This document shows, piece by piece, positions 48,408 through 60,400 of a stretch of DNA of 64,000 bases. Origin of the DNA: Micromonospora yangpuensis (GTDB taxonomy: Bacteria; Actinomycetota; Actinomycetes; Mycobacteriales; Micromonosporaceae); assembly GCF_900091615.1 (NCBI RefSeq), contig NZ_FMIA01000002.1, forward strand, positions 4,340,001 through 4,404,000. The letters are read 5' to 3'. The notes beneath the pieces were generated by a model. The model was given only the letters and a program-made list of their open reading frames with translations, was not told the DNA's origin and searched no databases. Within the stretch, counting starts at the first letter, position 1; each line of letters begins with the position of its first letter. The position numbers and the translations under genes are program-made.

Positions 48408-48443
48408 GCGAGCGAATCATCAGGGCCGGAGGCAACGCATGAG
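48389..48443 (+). repeat. Duplicated tal-pgi junction
   Basis: The identical 20-bp ggccggaggcaacgcatgag occurs at 48389-48408 and 48424-48443, 35 bp apart. Each copy carries a GGAGG ribosome site and an ATGA stop/start overlap. Confidence 0.9.
48404..48442 (+). CDS. Putative 12-residue coupling peptide between tal and pgi
   Basis: The open frame [12 protein letters not shown] starts at an ATG overlapping the tal stop and ends at a TGA overlapping the pgi ATG. It has a GGAGG site at proper distance. It arose from the 35-bp junction duplication and would couple translation of pgi to tal through a leader peptide. Expression is not shown; the peptide itself need not have a function. Confidence 0.4.
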   Translation: MSERIIRAGGNA

Positions 48444-50088
48444 TGACCTGCTCGACGGGCCGGTCGAGGCCGCCGCGGGGCTGTCCGTGCACGGCGCCGA
48501 CACGGTCGACCGGTCCGCCCCGGCCTCCACCCGGGACGCGCTGGTCTCGGCCGGGGTGCCGGCGAAGCTGGCCGCCAAGGACCCGACGCTGTGGGGTCCG
48601 GACGCCCAGGCCGAGGCGCAGGTCCGGCTGGGCTGGGTGGACACCTGGCGGCAGAGCCGGGAGCTGCTCCCCCAGCTCGCCGAGCTGCGGGCCGAGCTGG
48701 CCGACCTGGACCACGTGGTGCTGGCCGGGATGGGCGGTTCGTCGCTGGCCCCCGAGGTCATCGCGCGGACCCTCGGCAAGTCGCTGACGGTGCTGGACAC
48801 CACCGACCCCGGGCAGGTCCGGGCGGCGCTGGCCGACCGGCTGGAACGCACGGTCGTGGTGGTGGCCAGCAAGTCCGGCTCCACGGTCGAGACGGACAGC
48901 CACCGCCGGGCGTACTGGCAGGCGTTCCTGGACGCGGGGCTGAGCGAGGCGGAGGCCGGCCGGCACTTCGTCATCGTCACCGACCCGGGCTCGCCGTTGG
49001 CCGACACCGCGGCCGAGATGGGCGCCTTCACGGTGCTCGCCGACCCGAACGTGGGCGGCCGGTACTCCGCGTTGACCGCGTTCGGGATGGTGCCCGCCGC
49101 CCTGATCGGCGTCGAGGTGGCCGAGCTGCTCGACGAGGCCGAGGCGCTCGCCGGTTCCTTCGGCGCCGACCGGGACAACCCCGGGCTGGCCCTGGGCGCG
49201 GCGCTGGGCGCGGCGGCCACCATGGGCCGGGACAAGGTCGCGCTGGTCTCCGACGGCACCGGCATCGAGGGCCTGGGTGACTGGGCCGAGCAGCTGATCG
49301 CCGAGTCGACAGGCAAGGCCGGAATCGGGATCCTGCCGGTCGTGGTGGAGTCGCCGCAGAGCCCCGGCGCCACCGGCGCGGACGTGCTGACCGTGAGCTA
49401 CGGCGGCGCGCTGACCGCCGGTGCGGTGCCCGGCGGCGGGGCCACCCCGGACGTCGCGGTCAACGGTTCGCTCGGCGCCCAGTTCATGACCTGGGAGTAC
49501 GCCACCGCGATCGCGGGCGTGGTGCTCGGCATCGATCCGTTCAACCAGCCGAACGTGACCGAGAGCAAGGAGAACACCAACAAGATCCTCGCCTCGGGTC
49601 CGCCGGCCGAGCGGCCGTCGTTCACCGACGGCGCGATCGAGGTGTACGCACCGGACGGCGCCCCGGGTGACCTGGTAGGCGCGCTGCGCTGGCTGCTGGA
49701 CGGGCTGGGCGCGGAGGGCTACCTGGCCGCGATGGCGTACCTGGACCGGTTCGCCGATGCCGAGGCGGCCCGGCTGCGACCGCTGCTGGCCGCGGCGGGC
49801 GGACGTCCGGTGACCTTCGGCTGGGGGCCGCGCTTCCTGCACTCCACCGGCCAGTACCACAAGGGTGGTCCGCAGGTGGGCAGCTACCTGCAGCTGACCG
49901 GCGCGGTCGGCGACGACCTGCCGGTGCCCGGCAAGCCGTACACCTTCGGGCAGTTGCAGGCGGCGCAGGCCGCCGGTGACCGGCAGGCGCTCGCCGGCCG
50001 GCAGCGGCCGGTGCTGCGGCTGCACCTGACCGACCGGGCGGCGGGCATCGCCCAGCTGCTGGATGCGGCCGGACGGCTGTCGACGTGA
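48439..50088 (+). CDS. pgi: Glucose-6-phosphate isomerase
   Basis: 549 residues. Interconverts glucose-6-P and fructose-6-P, linking glycolysis with the pentose phosphate genes around it. SIS-domain sequences are seen in [15 protein letters not shown] and [15 protein letters not shown]; the C-terminal catalytic stretch has [14 protein letters not shown] with the active-site histidine and lysine. GGAGG lies 7 nt before the ATG, in the duplicated junction. Confidence 0.94.
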   Translation: MSDLLDGPVEAAAGLSVHGADTVDRSAPASTRDALVSAGVPAKLAAKDPTLWGPDAQAEAQVRLGWVDTWRQSRELLPQLAELRAELADLDHVVLAGMGGSSLAPEVIARTLGKSLTVLDTTDPGQVRAALADRLERTVVVVASKSGSTVETDSHRRAYWQAFLDAGLSEAEAGRHFVIVTDPGSPLADTAAEMGAFTVLADPNVGGRYSALTAFGMVPAALIGVEVAELLDEAEALAGSFGADRDNPGLALGAALGAAATMGRDKVALVSDGTGIEGLGDWAEQLIAESTGKAGIGILPVVVESPQSPGATGADVLTVSYGGALTAGAVPGGGATPDVAVNGSLGAQFMTWEYATAIAGVVLGIDPFNQPNVTESKENTNKILASGPPAERPSFTDGAIEVYAPDGAPGDLVGALRWLLDGLGAEGYLAAMAYLDRFADAEAARLRPLLAAAGGRPVTFGWGPRFLHSTGQYHKGGPQVGSYLQLTGAVGDDLPVPGKPYTFGQLQAAQAAGDRQALAGRQRPVLRLHLTDRAAGIAQLLDAAGRLST

Positions 50089-50126
50089 CGATGAACGACG
50101 TGGACCGAGCGGAGCGAGGAGGCGGC

Positions 50127-51641
50127 GTGAACCCCCTACGCGACGCCCAGGACCGGCGGCTGCCGAGGATCCCGGAGCCGTGCGCTCTGGTGATCTTCGG
50201 CGTCACCGGTGACCTGGCTCGCAAGAAGCTGTTACCCGCGGTGTACGACCTGGCCAACCGGGGGCTGCTGCCCCCGGGCTTCGTGGTGCTGGGCTTCGCC
50301 CGGCGCGACTGGGCCGACGGCGACTTCGAGTCGCTGGCCCACGAGGCGGCCAAGGAGCACTGCCGGACCCCGTGGCGGGAGGAGGTCTGGGCCCGGCTGG
50401 CCGGCAACATCAAGTTCGTCGGCGGCTCGTTCGACGACGACGCGGCCTTCGACCGGCTCGCCCGGACCCTGGACGACCTGCGCGACAGCCACGGCATCCA
50501 CGGCAACGCCGCGTTCTACTTCTCCATCCCCCCGGCGGCGTTCCCGGTGGTGCTCAAGCAGCTCGCCCGCACCGGCATGGCCGACAACGAGAAGTGCGGC
50601 GGCTGGCGTCGGGTGGTGGTCGAGAAGCCGTTCGGGCACGACCTGCCCTCGGCCAAGGAGCTCAACGACCTGGTCGACGACGTCTTCACCGGCCAGGACG
50701 TCTTCCGCATCGACCACTACCTGGGCAAGGAGACGGTCCAGAACATCCTCGCCCTGCGGTTCGCCAACAACCTGTTCGAGCCGCTGTGGAACTCGCACTA
50801 CGTCGACTCGGTGCAGATCACCATGGCCGAGGACGTCGGGATCGGCAGCCGGGCCGGCTTCTACGACTCGGTGGGCACCGCCCGGGACGTGGTGCAGAAC
50901 CACCTGCTCCAGCTGCTCGCCCTGGTCGCGATGGAGGAGCCGACCAGCTTCGACGCCGACGAGATCCGGGCCGAGAAGCTCAAGGTGCTGCGGGCCATCA
51001 CCATCCCGGCCGACGTGGCCCGGGACACCGTCCGGGGCCAGTACCTGCCCGGCTGGGTGGGCGGTCAGCGGGCTGTCGGCTACCGGGACGAGGACGGTGT
51101 CCCGGCGGACTCCACCACCGAGACGTACGTGGCGGTCAAGCTCGGCATCCAGAACCGCCGCTGGGCCGAGGTGCCGTTCTACATCCGGGCCGGCAAGCGG
51201 TTGCCCCGCCGGGTGACCGAGGTCGCCATCATGTTCAAGAAGGCGCCCCACCTGCCGTTCAACGACGCCGACATGGAGATGCTCGGCAACAACCAGCTCG
51301 TCATCCGGGTCCAGCCGGACGAGGGCGTGGTGCTCAAGTTCGGCTCCAAGGTGCCGGGCACCACCATGGAGGTCCGCGACATCGCGATGGACTTCCAGTA
51401 CGGCGAGGCGTTCACCGAGTCCAGCCCCGAGGCGTACGAGCGGTTGGTGCTGGACGTCCTCATCGGTGACCGGACGCTCTTCCCCGACGCCGCCGAGGTC
51501 GAGCAGAGCTGGGCGGTGGTCGACCCCCTGGTGCACGCCTGGGAGGACACCAAGCCGAAGCCGTACCGCTCCGGCGAGTGGGGCCCCCGGGCCGCCGACG
51601 AGATGCTGGCCCGCGAGGGCCGGGCGTGGCGGCGGGCGTGA
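50127..51641 (+). CDS. zwf: Glucose-6-phosphate dehydrogenase
   Basis: 504 residues. First enzyme of the oxidative pentose phosphate pathway, making NADPH. The Rossmann motif is [16 protein letters not shown] near residue 21, the substrate motif is RIDHYLGKE around 195, and EKPFGHD precedes it. The GTG at 50127 follows GAGGAGG closely; an ATG 42 nt upstream lacks a site. The adjacent opcA encodes its activator. Confidence 0.96.
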   Translation: MNPLRDAQDRRLPRIPEPCALVIFGVTGDLARKKLLPAVYDLANRGLLPPGFVVLGFARRDWADGDFESLAHEAAKEHCRTPWREEVWARLAGNIKFVGGSFDDDAAFDRLARTLDDLRDSHGIHGNAAFYFSIPPAAFPVVLKQLARTGMADNEKCGGWRRVVVEKPFGHDLPSAKELNDLVDDVFTGQDVFRIDHYLGKETVQNILALRFANNLFEPLWNSHYVDSVQITMAEDVGIGSRAGFYDSVGTARDVVQNHLLQLLALVAMEEPTSFDADEIRAEKLKVLRAITIPADVARDTVRGQYLPGWVGGQRAVGYRDEDGVPADSTTETYVAVKLGIQNRRWAEVPFYIRAGKRLPRRVTEVAIMFKKAPHLPFNDADMEMLGNNQLVIRVQPDEGVVLKFGSKVPGTTMEVRDIAMDFQYGEAFTESSPEAYERLVLDVLIGDRTLFPDAAEVEQSWAVVDPLVHAWEDTKPKPYRSGEWGPRAADEMLAREGRAWRRA

Positions 51642-51672
51642 CCAGGCGCAGCGAGCAGACCAGGAGGCTCCA

Positions 51673-52686
51673 TTGATCGGCCTGTGGGACACCACCGGTA
51701 ACGAGGTGGTCAAGGCGCTGGCCGCCGAGCGGCGCAGCGCCGGCGGAGTGGCCAGTGGGATGGCACTCACGCTGATCGTGGTGACGGACGAGAAGCGGGT
51801 CCGCGACGCGGAGGCGGCGGCGACGGTGGCCGCCGCCGCCCACCCGTGCCGGCTGCTGGTGGTGGTCCGCGCCGACGTGGAACGCAACCGGGACCGGCTG
51901 GACGCGGAGATCGTCGTCGGCGGGCGGCTCGGCCCGTGCGAGGCGGTGGTGATGCGGATGTACGGGCGGCTCGCCCTGCACGCCGAGTCGGTGGTGATGC
52001 CGCTGCTGGTGCCGGACGTACCGGTGGTGACCTGGTGGCACGGCGAGCCGCCGACGGAGATCGCCACCGACTTCCTCGGGGTGGTGGCCGACCGGCGGAT
52101 CACCGACACCGCCCAGGCTCCCGACCCGCTCGCGGCACTGCGCCTGCGGGCCGAGGACTACGCCCCGGGTGACACCGATCTGGCGTGGACTCGGATCACC
52201 CCGTGGCGCACCCTGGTCGCGGGGGCGTTCGACACCACCCAGGCGCAGGTCACCGAGGCGACGATCGTGGCGCCGCCGAAGGATCCGACCGCGGCGCTGA
52301 TGTCCGGCTGGTTGAGCAGCCGGCTGGGCATCACCCCGCGGTGGGAGGCCACCGAGGAGTTCCCCCGGATGCGTCAGGTGCAGCTGCGCTGCGCCAACGG
52401 TGACGAGTTGACCCTGACCCGGGACGACAGCCGGGCCACCTTCCGCCGTACCGGGCAGCAGGACCGGACCCTGCCGTTGGTCCGTCGGCCGCTCGGCGAC
52501 GAGCTGGCCGAGGAGCTGCGCCGGCTCGACGCCGACCAGGTGTACGCCGAGGCGCTGGGTGCCTCGGCCGGCCTGGCCGACCTGGACCGGCGGCCCGCTC
52601 AGCGGGTGCACATCTGGAAGGACCCGACCACCGCCGAACGGACCCGGGCCGGCGCCACCGCGCACGCCGGCCCGGCCGACAACTGA
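51673..52686 (+). CDS. opcA: Glucose-6-phosphate dehydrogenase assembly protein OpcA
   Basis: 337 residues. OpcA promotes oligomerisation and activity of Zwf in actinobacteria and cyanobacteria. The start is TTG at 51673, supported by AGGAGG five bases upstream and by an N-terminus LIGLWDTTGNEVVKAL that matches the family. Other features are VPVVTWWHGEPP and a C-terminal domain with SGWLSSRLG. It lies 31 bp after zwf. Confidence 0.92.
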   Translation: MIGLWDTTGNEVVKALAAERRSAGGVASGMALTLIVVTDEKRVRDAEAAATVAAAAHPCRLLVVVRADVERNRDRLDAEIVVGGRLGPCEAVVMRMYGRLALHAESVVMPLLVPDVPVVTWWHGEPPTEIATDFLGVVADRRITDTAQAPDPLAALRLRAEDYAPGDTDLAWTRITPWRTLVAGAFDTTQAQVTEATIVAPPKDPTAALMSGWLSSRLGITPRWEATEEFPRMRQVQLRCANGDELTLTRDDSRATFRRTGQQDRTLPLVRRPLGDELAEELRRLDADQVYAEALGASAGLADLDRRPAQRVHIWKDPTTAERTRAGATAHAGPADN

Positions 52687-52722
52687 TGGCCCCGACTGTG
52701 ACCGCAGAGACGAAGGCAATCC

Positions 52723-53493
52723 ATGAGTGAGGCGAGTGTCGCCGTACACGCCGACGCCGACCTGCTGGCGCAGGCGGTGGCGGCCAGGTTGGTGGTGAAG
52801 CTGCTCGACGCCCAGGCCGAACGGGGTCAGGCGTCGGTGGTGTTGACCGGTGGGCGGATCGCCGCCGCGGTGTACCGGGCGGTGGGCGCGCTGCCGGCCC
52901 GGGACGCCATCGACTGGTCCCGGGTCGACGTGTGGTGGGGCGACGAGCGGTTCCTGCCCGCCGGTGACCCGGACCGCAACGAGACCCAGGCCCGGGCGGC
53001 CCTGCTCGACCAAGTGCCGCTGGACCCGGCCCGGGTGCACCCGATGCCGGCCTCCGACGGCCCCGACGGCGCCGACCCGGAGGCCGGTGCCGCCCGGTAC
53101 GCCGAGGAGCTGGCGGCGGCGGCCCGACCGGGGCACGCCGCCCTGCCCCACTTCGACGTCCTGATGTTGGGCGTCGGCGAGGACGGGCACGTCGCGTCGG
53201 TCTTCCCGGAACATCCGGTGCACCACGACAACCGACCGGTGAGCGCCGTGCGGGGCAGCCCCAAGCCGCCACCGGTGCGGACCACCCTCACCCTGCCGAC
53301 GATCAACACGGCGGAAGAGGTGTGGCTGGTGGCCGGCGGGGCGGACAAGGCCCAGGCGGTGGGCATGGCGCTGGCCGGGGCAGGTCCGCAGCAGCTGCCG
53401 GCGGCCGGGGTGCACGGCGTGAGCCGTACCCTCTGGTTGCTGGACCGGGCGGCGGCGGCCAACGTGCCACCCCGCTTCCGCAGCCTCCGCTAA
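52723..53493 (+). CDS. pgl: 6-phosphogluconolactonase
   Basis: 256 residues of the NagB-like fold. It hydrolyses 6-phosphogluconolactone after Zwf. Characteristic motifs are VVLTGGR (phosphate loop), WWGDERFLPAGDPDRNE and LGVGEDGHVASVFPEH. Last gene of the operon; a REP-like element and then a long hairpin follow. Confidence 0.94.
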   Translation: MSEASVAVHADADLLAQAVAARLVVKLLDAQAERGQASVVLTGGRIAAAVYRAVGALPARDAIDWSRVDVWWGDERFLPAGDPDRNETQARAALLDQVPLDPARVHPMPASDGPDGADPEAGAARYAEELAAAARPGHAALPHFDVLMLGVGEDGHVASVFPEHPVHHDNRPVSAVRGSPKPPPVRTTLTLPTINTAEEVWLVAGGADKAQAVGMALAGAGPQQLPAAGVHGVSRTLWLLDRAAAANVPPRFRSLR

Positions 53494-53497
53494 CCCC

Positions 53498-53555
53498 GGT
53501 AAGGAAGGGCCCCCTCTTAACGCCTGGGGTAGAGAAGGGAACCCTTCTCACCGCC
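53498..53555 (+). repeat. REP-like element copy 3
   Basis: It begins ggtaaggaagggccccctct 5 bp after the pgl stop, continues taacgcctggggt and includes the hairpin gagaagggaacccttctc. It has the left module and central hairpin of the complete copy near 30.4 kb but no matching right arm. Confidence 0.85.
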
Positions 53556-53585
53556 TCTCACGGGAGGCGGCGCAGCTGGTGAACG

Positions 53586-53625
53586 TCGAGGGCCCCCGCC
53601 GTCCATGGACGGCCGGGGCCCTCGA
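53586..53625 (+). terminator. Terminator of the tkt-pgl operon
   Basis: A 19-bp stem (tcgagggcccccgccgtcc and complement, one mismatch) closes on a 2-nt loop. Confidence 0.8.
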
Positions 53626-53821
53626 ACCTTCGGTACACCGGACGCGCGCCGGCCGTGGAGACGACGGCACCCGGCGACCGCGCCCGCAACGGACGCGCCG
53701 CAGCGGGTAGGCGACCGCACCCCGCGGCCGGGCCCGCAACGGACGCGGGGCGGCGGGTAGACGACGACGCGCGCGGCCCGTCTGAGGACGGGCCGCGCGC
53801 GGTCTGGTCAGGTACGGCTAC
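53626..53821. other. Degenerate repeat region and secG terminator
   Basis: Between the operon terminator and secG are two imperfect ~50-bp units, each with cgcaacggacgcg and gcgggtag. A perfect 15-bp hairpin with a TGAG loop follows at 53768-53801 and probably terminates the secG transcript arriving from the other side. No gene is supported. Confidence 0.6.
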
Positions 53822-54079
53822 TCAGGCGCTGTTCATCGCGAGCCGGAGCCAGAGCCCCAGCCCGACGATGCAGGCGAACCAGACGATCCCCACCAGGACG
53901 GTGTACCGGTCGAGGTTCTTCTCGGCCACCGACGAACCGGCGAGGCTGGAGCTGACCCCACCGCCGAACATGCTGGACAACCCGCCACCCTTACCTCGGT
54001 GTAGCAGGATCAGCATGACGAGCAACACGCTCGTGATGACCAGCAACACGATCAACGTGTATGCGAATGCGATCGGCAT
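53822..54079 (-). CDS. secG: Preprotein translocase subunit SecG
   Basis: 85 residues with two membrane helices (about 5-27 and 60-80) separated by the glycine-rich loop GKGGGLSSMFGGGVSSSLAGSS that is diagnostic for SecG. It forms the SecYEG channel. It is last in gap-pgk-tpiA-secG, the standard actinobacterial order, 95 bp after tpiA. Confidence 0.95.
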   Translation of the reverse strand: MPIAFAYTLIVLLVITSVLLVMLILLHRGKGGGLSSMFGGGVSSSLAGSSVAEKNLDRYTVLVGIVWFACIVGLGLWLRLAMNSA

Positions 54080-54174
54080 GGCTGGGGTCAGTCCTCTCGT
54101 TACGATCCTCGCCCGGACAGCTCGGGCACGGGGGCACCGGCCGGTGGACGGGCGGGATCCAGGATAGCGAGCCT

Positions 54175-54966
54175 TCAGCGGGCGATGTGCTCCGGGAACC
54201 GACAGATCTGAGAAAACTCGTCGGCGTCCAGGCTCGCCCCGCCCACCAGCGCGCCGTCCACGTCCGGCTGGGCCATGATCGCGGCGACGTTCGAGGACTT
54301 GACCGACCCGCCGTAGAGGATCCGTACCTGGTCGGCGGTGGTCGGGTCGAACCGCTCGGCCAGCCGCCTACGAACCGCCCCGCACACCTCCTGGGCGTCC
54401 TCGGGGGTCGCGGTCTTGCCGGTGCCGATCGCCCAGACCGGCTCGTACGCCACGACGACCTTGGTCACCTGCTCGGCGGTGAGCCCGGCCAGGGCCGCGT
54501 CGAGCTGGTCGCAGCAGTGCGGCACGTGCCGCAGCTCCTCGCGGACCTCCAGCCCCTCCCCCACGCAGAGGATCGGCGTCAGGCCGTTGGCCAGCGCCGC
54601 GCCCACCTTGGCGTTGACCAGGGCGTCGTCCTCGTGGTGGTACGCCCGCCGCTCGGAGTGCCCGACGGTGACGTACGAGCAGCCGAGCTTGGCCAGCATC
54701 GCCCCGGAGATGTCCCCGGTGTACGCCCCCGACTGGTACGGCGACAGGTCCTGTGCGCCGTACCGGATGAGCAGTTTGTCCCCGTCGACGAGGGTCTGCA
54801 CGCTGCGCAGGTCGACGAAGGGTGGCAGTACCACCGTCTCCACCGCGGTGAGCTGGTCCTCGTTCAGGCTGAACGCCAGCTTCTGGACCAGCGCGATGGC
54901 TTCCAGGTGGTTCAGGTTCATCTTCCAGTTGCCGGCCATCAACGGCCGGCGTTGCGTTGCCGCCAT
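54175..54966 (-). CDS. tpiA: Triosephosphate isomerase
   Basis: 263 residues of TIM barrel. Catalytic residues are visible: Lys in AGNWKMNLN, His in [10 protein letters not shown], Glu in [12 protein letters not shown] and the phosphate loop YGGSVKSSN. The ATG overlaps the pgk stop by one base, so translation is coupled. Confidence 0.96.
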   Translation of the reverse strand: MAATQRRPLMAGNWKMNLNHLEAIALVQKLAFSLNEDQLTAVETVVLPPFVDLRSVQTLVDGDKLLIRYGAQDLSPYQSGAYTGDISGAMLAKLGCSYVTVGHSERRAYHHEDDALVNAKVGAALANGLTPILCVGEGLEVREELRHVPHCCDQLDAALAGLTAEQVTKVVVAYEPVWAIGTGKTATPEDAQEVCGAVRRRLAERFDPTTADQVRILYGGSVKSSNVAAIMAQPDVDGALVGGASLDADEFSQICRFPEHIAR

Positions 54967-56165
54967 CAGTCCTCCAGCGCCGCGATGCCGGGGAGGGTCT
55001 TGCCCTCCAGGTACTCCAGCGAGGCTCCCCCGCCGGTGGAGATGTGTCCGAACGACGACTCGTCGAGCCCGAGGGCCCGCACCGCCGCGGCGGAGTCCCC
55101 GCCGCCGACCACGGTGAACGCGTCGGCCTTGGTGATGGCCTCGGCCACCCCCCGGGTGCCGGCGGCGAACGCCGGCATCTCGAACACACCCATCGGGCCG
55201 TTCCAGAAGACCGTCCGGGCCGTCCCGATCACCTCGGCGAACGCCGCGACCGTACGCGGCCCGACGTCCAGGCCGAGCCGCTTGCTCGGGATGGCGTCGG
55301 CCGGCACCGTGTCGTGCGCGGCGTCCGGGGCGAACGCGTCGGCGGCCACCACGTCGACCGGGAGCAGGATCTTGCCGTCGGCCCGCGCCAGCAGGTCGGC
55401 ACAGGTGCCGACCATCTCCTCCTCCAGCAGCGAGGTGCCCACCTCGTGGCCCTGGGCCTTGAGGAAGGTGAAGCACATCCCGCCGCCGATGAGCAGCTTG
55501 TCGACCTTCGGCAGCAGCGCCTCGATCACGGCCAGCTTGTCGGAGACCTTCGAGCCGCCGAGGACCACCACGTACGGCCGCTCCGGCTCGCCGGTCAGCC
55601 GGGACAGCACCTCGACCTCGCGCAGCACCAGCCGGCCGGCCACGTGCGGCAGCCGGGCCGGTACGTCGTGGACGCTCGCGTGCTTGCGGTGCACCGCACC
55701 GAACGCGTCGTCGACGTACGCCTCGCCGAGGGCGGCGAGCTGGTCGGCGAAGGCACCCCGCTCGGCGTCGTTCTTGCTGGTCTCGCCCTTGTTGAAGCGC
55801 AGGTTCTCCAGCAGGGCCAGCTCGCCGTCGGCGAGCGCGTCCACGGTGGAGCGCGCCGAGTCACCGACGGTGTCCTCGGCGAAGCTCACCGGGACCCCGA
55901 GCAGCTCACCGAGGCGCCCGGCGACCGGACGCAGGCTGTACTGCGGGTCCGGGGCGCCCTTGGGGCGGCCCAGGTGGGAGAAGACCACGACCTTCGCGCC
56001 GGCCTCGGTCAGCGCCCGCAGCGTCGGCAGCACCGCCCGGATCCGGCCGTCGTCGGTGATCGCACCGGTCTGCTTGTCGAGTGGGACGTTCAGGTCGGCG
56101 CGCACCAGCACGCGCCGACCCGACACCCCCTCGGCGAGCAGGTCGTCGAGGGTACGGATGCTCAC
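54966..56165 (-). CDS. pgk: Phosphoglycerate kinase
   Basis: 399 residues with two Rossmann-like domains. N-terminal [12 protein letters not shown] and the SHLGRPKG substrate loop are intact; the C-terminal nucleotide site contains GGGDSAAAV. The start is GTG with GGAGGG upstream. It is 37 bp downstream of gap. Confidence 0.96.
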   Translation of the reverse strand: MSIRTLDDLLAEGVSGRRVLVRADLNVPLDKQTGAITDDGRIRAVLPTLRALTEAGAKVVVFSHLGRPKGAPDPQYSLRPVAGRLGELLGVPVSFAEDTVGDSARSTVDALADGELALLENLRFNKGETSKNDAERGAFADQLAALGEAYVDDAFGAVHRKHASVHDVPARLPHVAGRLVLREVEVLSRLTGEPERPYVVVLGGSKVSDKLAVIEALLPKVDKLLIGGGMCFTFLKAQGHEVGTSLLEEEMVGTCADLLARADGKILLPVDVVAADAFAPDAAHDTVPADAIPSKRLGLDVGPRTVAAFAEVIGTARTVFWNGPMGVFEMPAFAAGTRGVAEAITKADAFTVVGGGDSAAAVRALGLDESSFGHISTGGGASLEYLEGKTLPGIAALED

Positions 56166-56202
56166 CGAGCCAGCCCTCCATTCATGACCACGGGGCTCGC
56201 GA

Positions 56203-57491
<1,289 letters not shown>

Positions 57492-58472
57492 TCAGACCAC
57501 GAGCATGTCGGGCGTGACGGCCGCTTCCGTATCCGGGATGCCCAGGTCGCGGGCCCGCTTGTCGGCCAGGGCGAGCAGTCGCCTTATCCGGCCGGCGATG
57601 GCGTCCTTGGTAAGCGGCGGGTTGGCCAGCGCTCCCAACTCCTCCAGCGAGGCCTGCCGGTGCTCCAGGCGCAACCGGCCGGCGTCGGTCAGGTGGTTCG
57701 GCGCGTCGTCGGCCAGTATCTCCAGCGCCCGGGTGACCCGGGCGGCGGCGGCCACCGCGGCCCGCGCGGAGCGGCGCAGGTTCGCGTCGTCGAAGTTGGC
57801 CAGCCGGTTCGCGGTGGCCCGCACCTCACGGCGTACCCGACGCTCCTCCCAGGCCAGCACGCTGGAGTGCGCGCCGACCCGGGTGAGCAGCGCGGCGATC
57901 GCGTCGCCGTCCTTGACCACCACCCGGTCCACCCCCCGCACCTCGCGGTTCTTGGCGGTGATGCCGATCCGCCGGGCGGCACCGACCAGGGCCAGCGCCG
58001 ACTCCGGGCCTGGACAGGTGATCTCCAGCGCGCTGGAGCGGCCCGGCTCGGTGAGCGAGCCGTGCGCCATGAACGCGCCCCGCCAGGCCGACACCGCGCA
58101 GCAGACGTTGGCCGCCACCACGTGCGGCGGCAGACCCCGCACCGGCCGGCCCCGCACGTCCAGCAGGCCGGTCTGGCGGGCCAGCATCTCACCGTCCTTG
58201 ACCACCCGGACGATGAAGTGGCTGCCCTTGCGCAGGCCACCGGAGGCGAGGACGTGGATCTCACTGGGATAGCCGTAGACCTCGGCGACCTCCCGCCGCA
58301 GCCGACGGGCCACCGAGCCGGTGTCGAGTTCGGCCTCGACCACCACCCGGCCGGAGACGATGTGCAGCCCCCCGGCGAAGCGCAGCAGGGCCGCCATCTC
58401 CGCTCGCCGGCAGCAGGGCTTGGGCACGTCGACCCGACTCAGCTCGTCCTTCACCGCAGCCGTCATCGCCAT
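57492..58472 (-). CDS. whiA: DNA-binding regulator WhiA
   Basis: 326 residues. An N-terminal degenerate LAGLIDADG homing-endonuclease-like fold (about 1-215, [18 protein letters not shown] near the start) is fused to a C-terminal helix-turn-helix ([24 protein letters not shown] split by a short turn). With WhiB it controls sporulation septation in streptomycetes and cell division elsewhere. The ATG at 58472 has GAGGGG 8 nt upstream. It belongs to rapZ-yvcK-whiA. Confidence 0.95.
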   Translation of the reverse strand: MAMTAAVKDELSRVDVPKPCCRRAEMAALLRFAGGLHIVSGRVVVEAELDTGSVARRLRREVAEVYGYPSEIHVLASGGLRKGSHFIVRVVKDGEMLARQTGLLDVRGRPVRGLPPHVVAANVCCAVSAWRGAFMAHGSLTEPGRSSALEITCPGPESALALVGAARRIGITAKNREVRGVDRVVVKDGDAIAALLTRVGAHSSVLAWEERRVRREVRATANRLANFDDANLRRSARAAVAAAARVTRALEILADDAPNHLTDAGRLRLEHRQASLEELGALANPPLTKDAIAGRIRRLLALADKRARDLGIPDTEAAVTPDMLVV

Positions 58473-58526
58473 TGTGCGTCCCCTCACGGACCGGTTCCGG
58501 CGTGTCGCCGGTGATTACGTACGTGT

Positions 58527-59489
58527 CTAACGATCGGCGCCCAGGACAGGCACCAGTGCGGCGCCCAGGGCGTCTGGATCATGGCGAGGTGTGCCGTCGG
58601 CGACGGCGACCGGGGCGAGGACCAGCCGGGCCCCCAGGGATTCTGCCGCACCCTCGACCGGTCCCGGATCGCCCACCGCCTTGGCGTCGGCCAGCACCAG
58701 GTCCACCGACAATTCGGGCAGGTACCAGCGCAGCGCGGCGAGGTGGTCGGCGAGGGAGAGCCCGAGCGTCTCCTGCTCGGTGGCGAGGTTGAGGGTGACC
58801 AGTCGCCGGGCCCGGCAGGACACGATCGCCTCGGCCAGCCCCGGCACCAGCAGGTGCGGCAGCACGCTGGTGTACCAGCTGCCGGGGCCGAAGATCAGCC
58901 AGTCCGCCTCGTGGATCGCCCGGACCGCCTGCGGGCAGGCCGTCGGGGCGGTCGGGGTGAGCCGCAGCGCCTCCACCCGGCCACCGGTCACCGCGACCTG
59001 GTGCTGACCCCGCAGGGTCTGCACCTCGTCCGGTCGGGCCGGGTCGACGCCGCGTACCCGGGCCTCGATGTCGACCGGCTGGCAGGACATCGGCAGCACC
59101 CGGCCGACCGCGCCGAGCATCGACCCGGCGTGTTCCAGGGCGGCGACCGGGTCGCCGAGCAGCTCGATCAGGCCGGCCAGGACCAGGTTGCCGACCGCGT
59201 GCCCGTCCAGGCCGTGCGGGGAGTCCCCGGCGAAGCGGTGCTGGAACAGGCCGGCGCTGCGCCGGGCGGCCGGCTCGTCGGCGGCCAACGCGACCAGCGC
59301 CTGCCGCAGGTCACCGGGGGGCAGGCCGCCGCGCTGGGCGCGCAGCCGGCCGCTGGAGCCGCCGTCGTCGCCGACGGTCACCACCGCGGTGATGTCCAAT
59401 GCCAGATCGGGTACGCACCGCCGCAGCGCCCGCAGCGACGCCGCCAGCCCGTGTCCCCCGCCGAAGGCGACGACCCGGGTCGGCGTCAT
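58527..59489 (-). CDS. yvcK: Gluconeogenesis factor YvcK (CofD-like fold)
   Basis: 320 residues. The N-terminal VVAFGGGHGLAASLRAL and VTVGDDGGSSGRLR motifs are diagnostic of YvcK. It binds UDP-sugars and links carbon metabolism with cell-wall synthesis. The ATG overlaps the rapZ stop (ATGA). Confidence 0.94.
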   Translation of the reverse strand: MTPTRVVAFGGGHGLAASLRALRRCVPDLALDITAVVTVGDDGGSSGRLRAQRGGLPPGDLRQALVALAADEPAARRSAGLFQHRFAGDSPHGLDGHAVGNLVLAGLIELLGDPVAALEHAGSMLGAVGRVLPMSCQPVDIEARVRGVDPARPDEVQTLRGQHQVAVTGGRVEALRLTPTAPTACPQAVRAIHEADWLIFGPGSWYTSVLPHLLVPGLAEAIVSCRARRLVTLNLATEQETLGLSLADHLAALRWYLPELSVDLVLADAKAVGDPGPVEGAAESLGARLVLAPVAVADGTPRHDPDALGAALVPVLGADR

Positions 59490-60400
59490 TCCCGCCCCAG
59501 GTCGCGGTGCTGGGCGTTGGCGGCGAGACCGGACCGACGCAGCCGGTCGGCCAGCTCCTCGGTGATCGCCACGCTGCGGTGCTTGCCGCCGGTGCACCCC
59601 ACCGCCACGGTCAGGTACCGCTTGCCCTCCCGCTCGAACCCGCCGGTGGTGGCGTTCACCAGGTCGGCGTAGGAGGACACGAAGGCGTCCGCGCCCTCCT
59701 GACCGAGCACGTACGCGCTCACCGCCTCCTCACGACCTGTGTGTTCCCGCAGTTCGGGCACCCAGTACGGGTTGGGCAGGAACCGGGCGTCGAGCACGAA
59801 GTCGGCGTCCGGCGGCAGGCCGTACTTAAAGCCGAAGGAGAGCACGGTCACCCGCAGCCGCCGGGCGTCCTCGGCGCCGAACAGCTCCTCGATGCGCCGC
59901 CGGAGCTGGTTGACGTTGAGGTGGCTGGTGTCGATGATCACGTCGGCCTGGTCGCGGGCCTCCTCCAGCAGGCCACGCTCGACGGCGATGCCGTCGGCCA
60001 GCCGCCCGTCGCCCTGCAACGGGTGCGAGCGGCGCACGCTCTCGAACCGCCGGATCAGCACCTCGTCGTCGGCGTCGACGAAGACCACCCGGGGCGAGAA
60101 GCCCCGGTCCTTGAGCTCCCGGATCGCCCCGGCCAGGTCGGTGGAGAAGGCCCGGGAGCGCACGTCCAGCACCATCGCCGTACGCCGGGCCGCGCCGCCG
60201 GCCTTGACGGCCAGCTCGGCCATGTCCAGCATCAGCGCCTGGGGGAGGTTGTCGACGACGTAGAAGCCGACGTTCTCCAGGGCCCGGGCGACCGTGCTGC
60301 GCCCCCCGCCGGACAACCCGGTGACCACCACCAACGTGGTGTCCGGCTCGGCCGGGTGGCCGTCCTGCGGCGCCGTCTCGACTCTTCGCGCCTCGCTCAA
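59486..60400 (-). CDS. rapZ: RNase adapter RapZ / YvcJ family nucleotide-binding protein
   Basis: 304 residues. The N-terminal P-loop is GLSGGGRST, with Arg in place of the usual Lys as in other actinobacterial members. A second motif is VFVDADDEVLIRRF. The C-terminal domain, with VAVGCTGGKHRSVAI, binds RNA or glucosamine-6-P in E. coli RapZ; its role in Actinobacteria is not established. The start codon is TTG at 60400, after a G-rich site. Confidence 0.93.
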   Translation of the reverse strand: MSEARRVETAPQDGHPAEPDTTLVVVTGLSGGGRSTVARALENVGFYVVDNLPQALMLDMAELAVKAGGAARRTAMVLDVRSRAFSTDLAGAIRELKDRGFSPRVVFVDADDEVLIRRFESVRRSHPLQGDGRLADGIAVERGLLEEARDQADVIIDTSHLNVNQLRRRIEELFGAEDARRLRVTVLSFGFKYGLPPDADFVLDARFLPNPYWVPELREHTGREEAVSAYVLGQEGADAFVSSYADLVNATTGGFEREGKRYLTVAVGCTGGKHRSVAITEELADRLRRSGLAANAQHRDLGRE

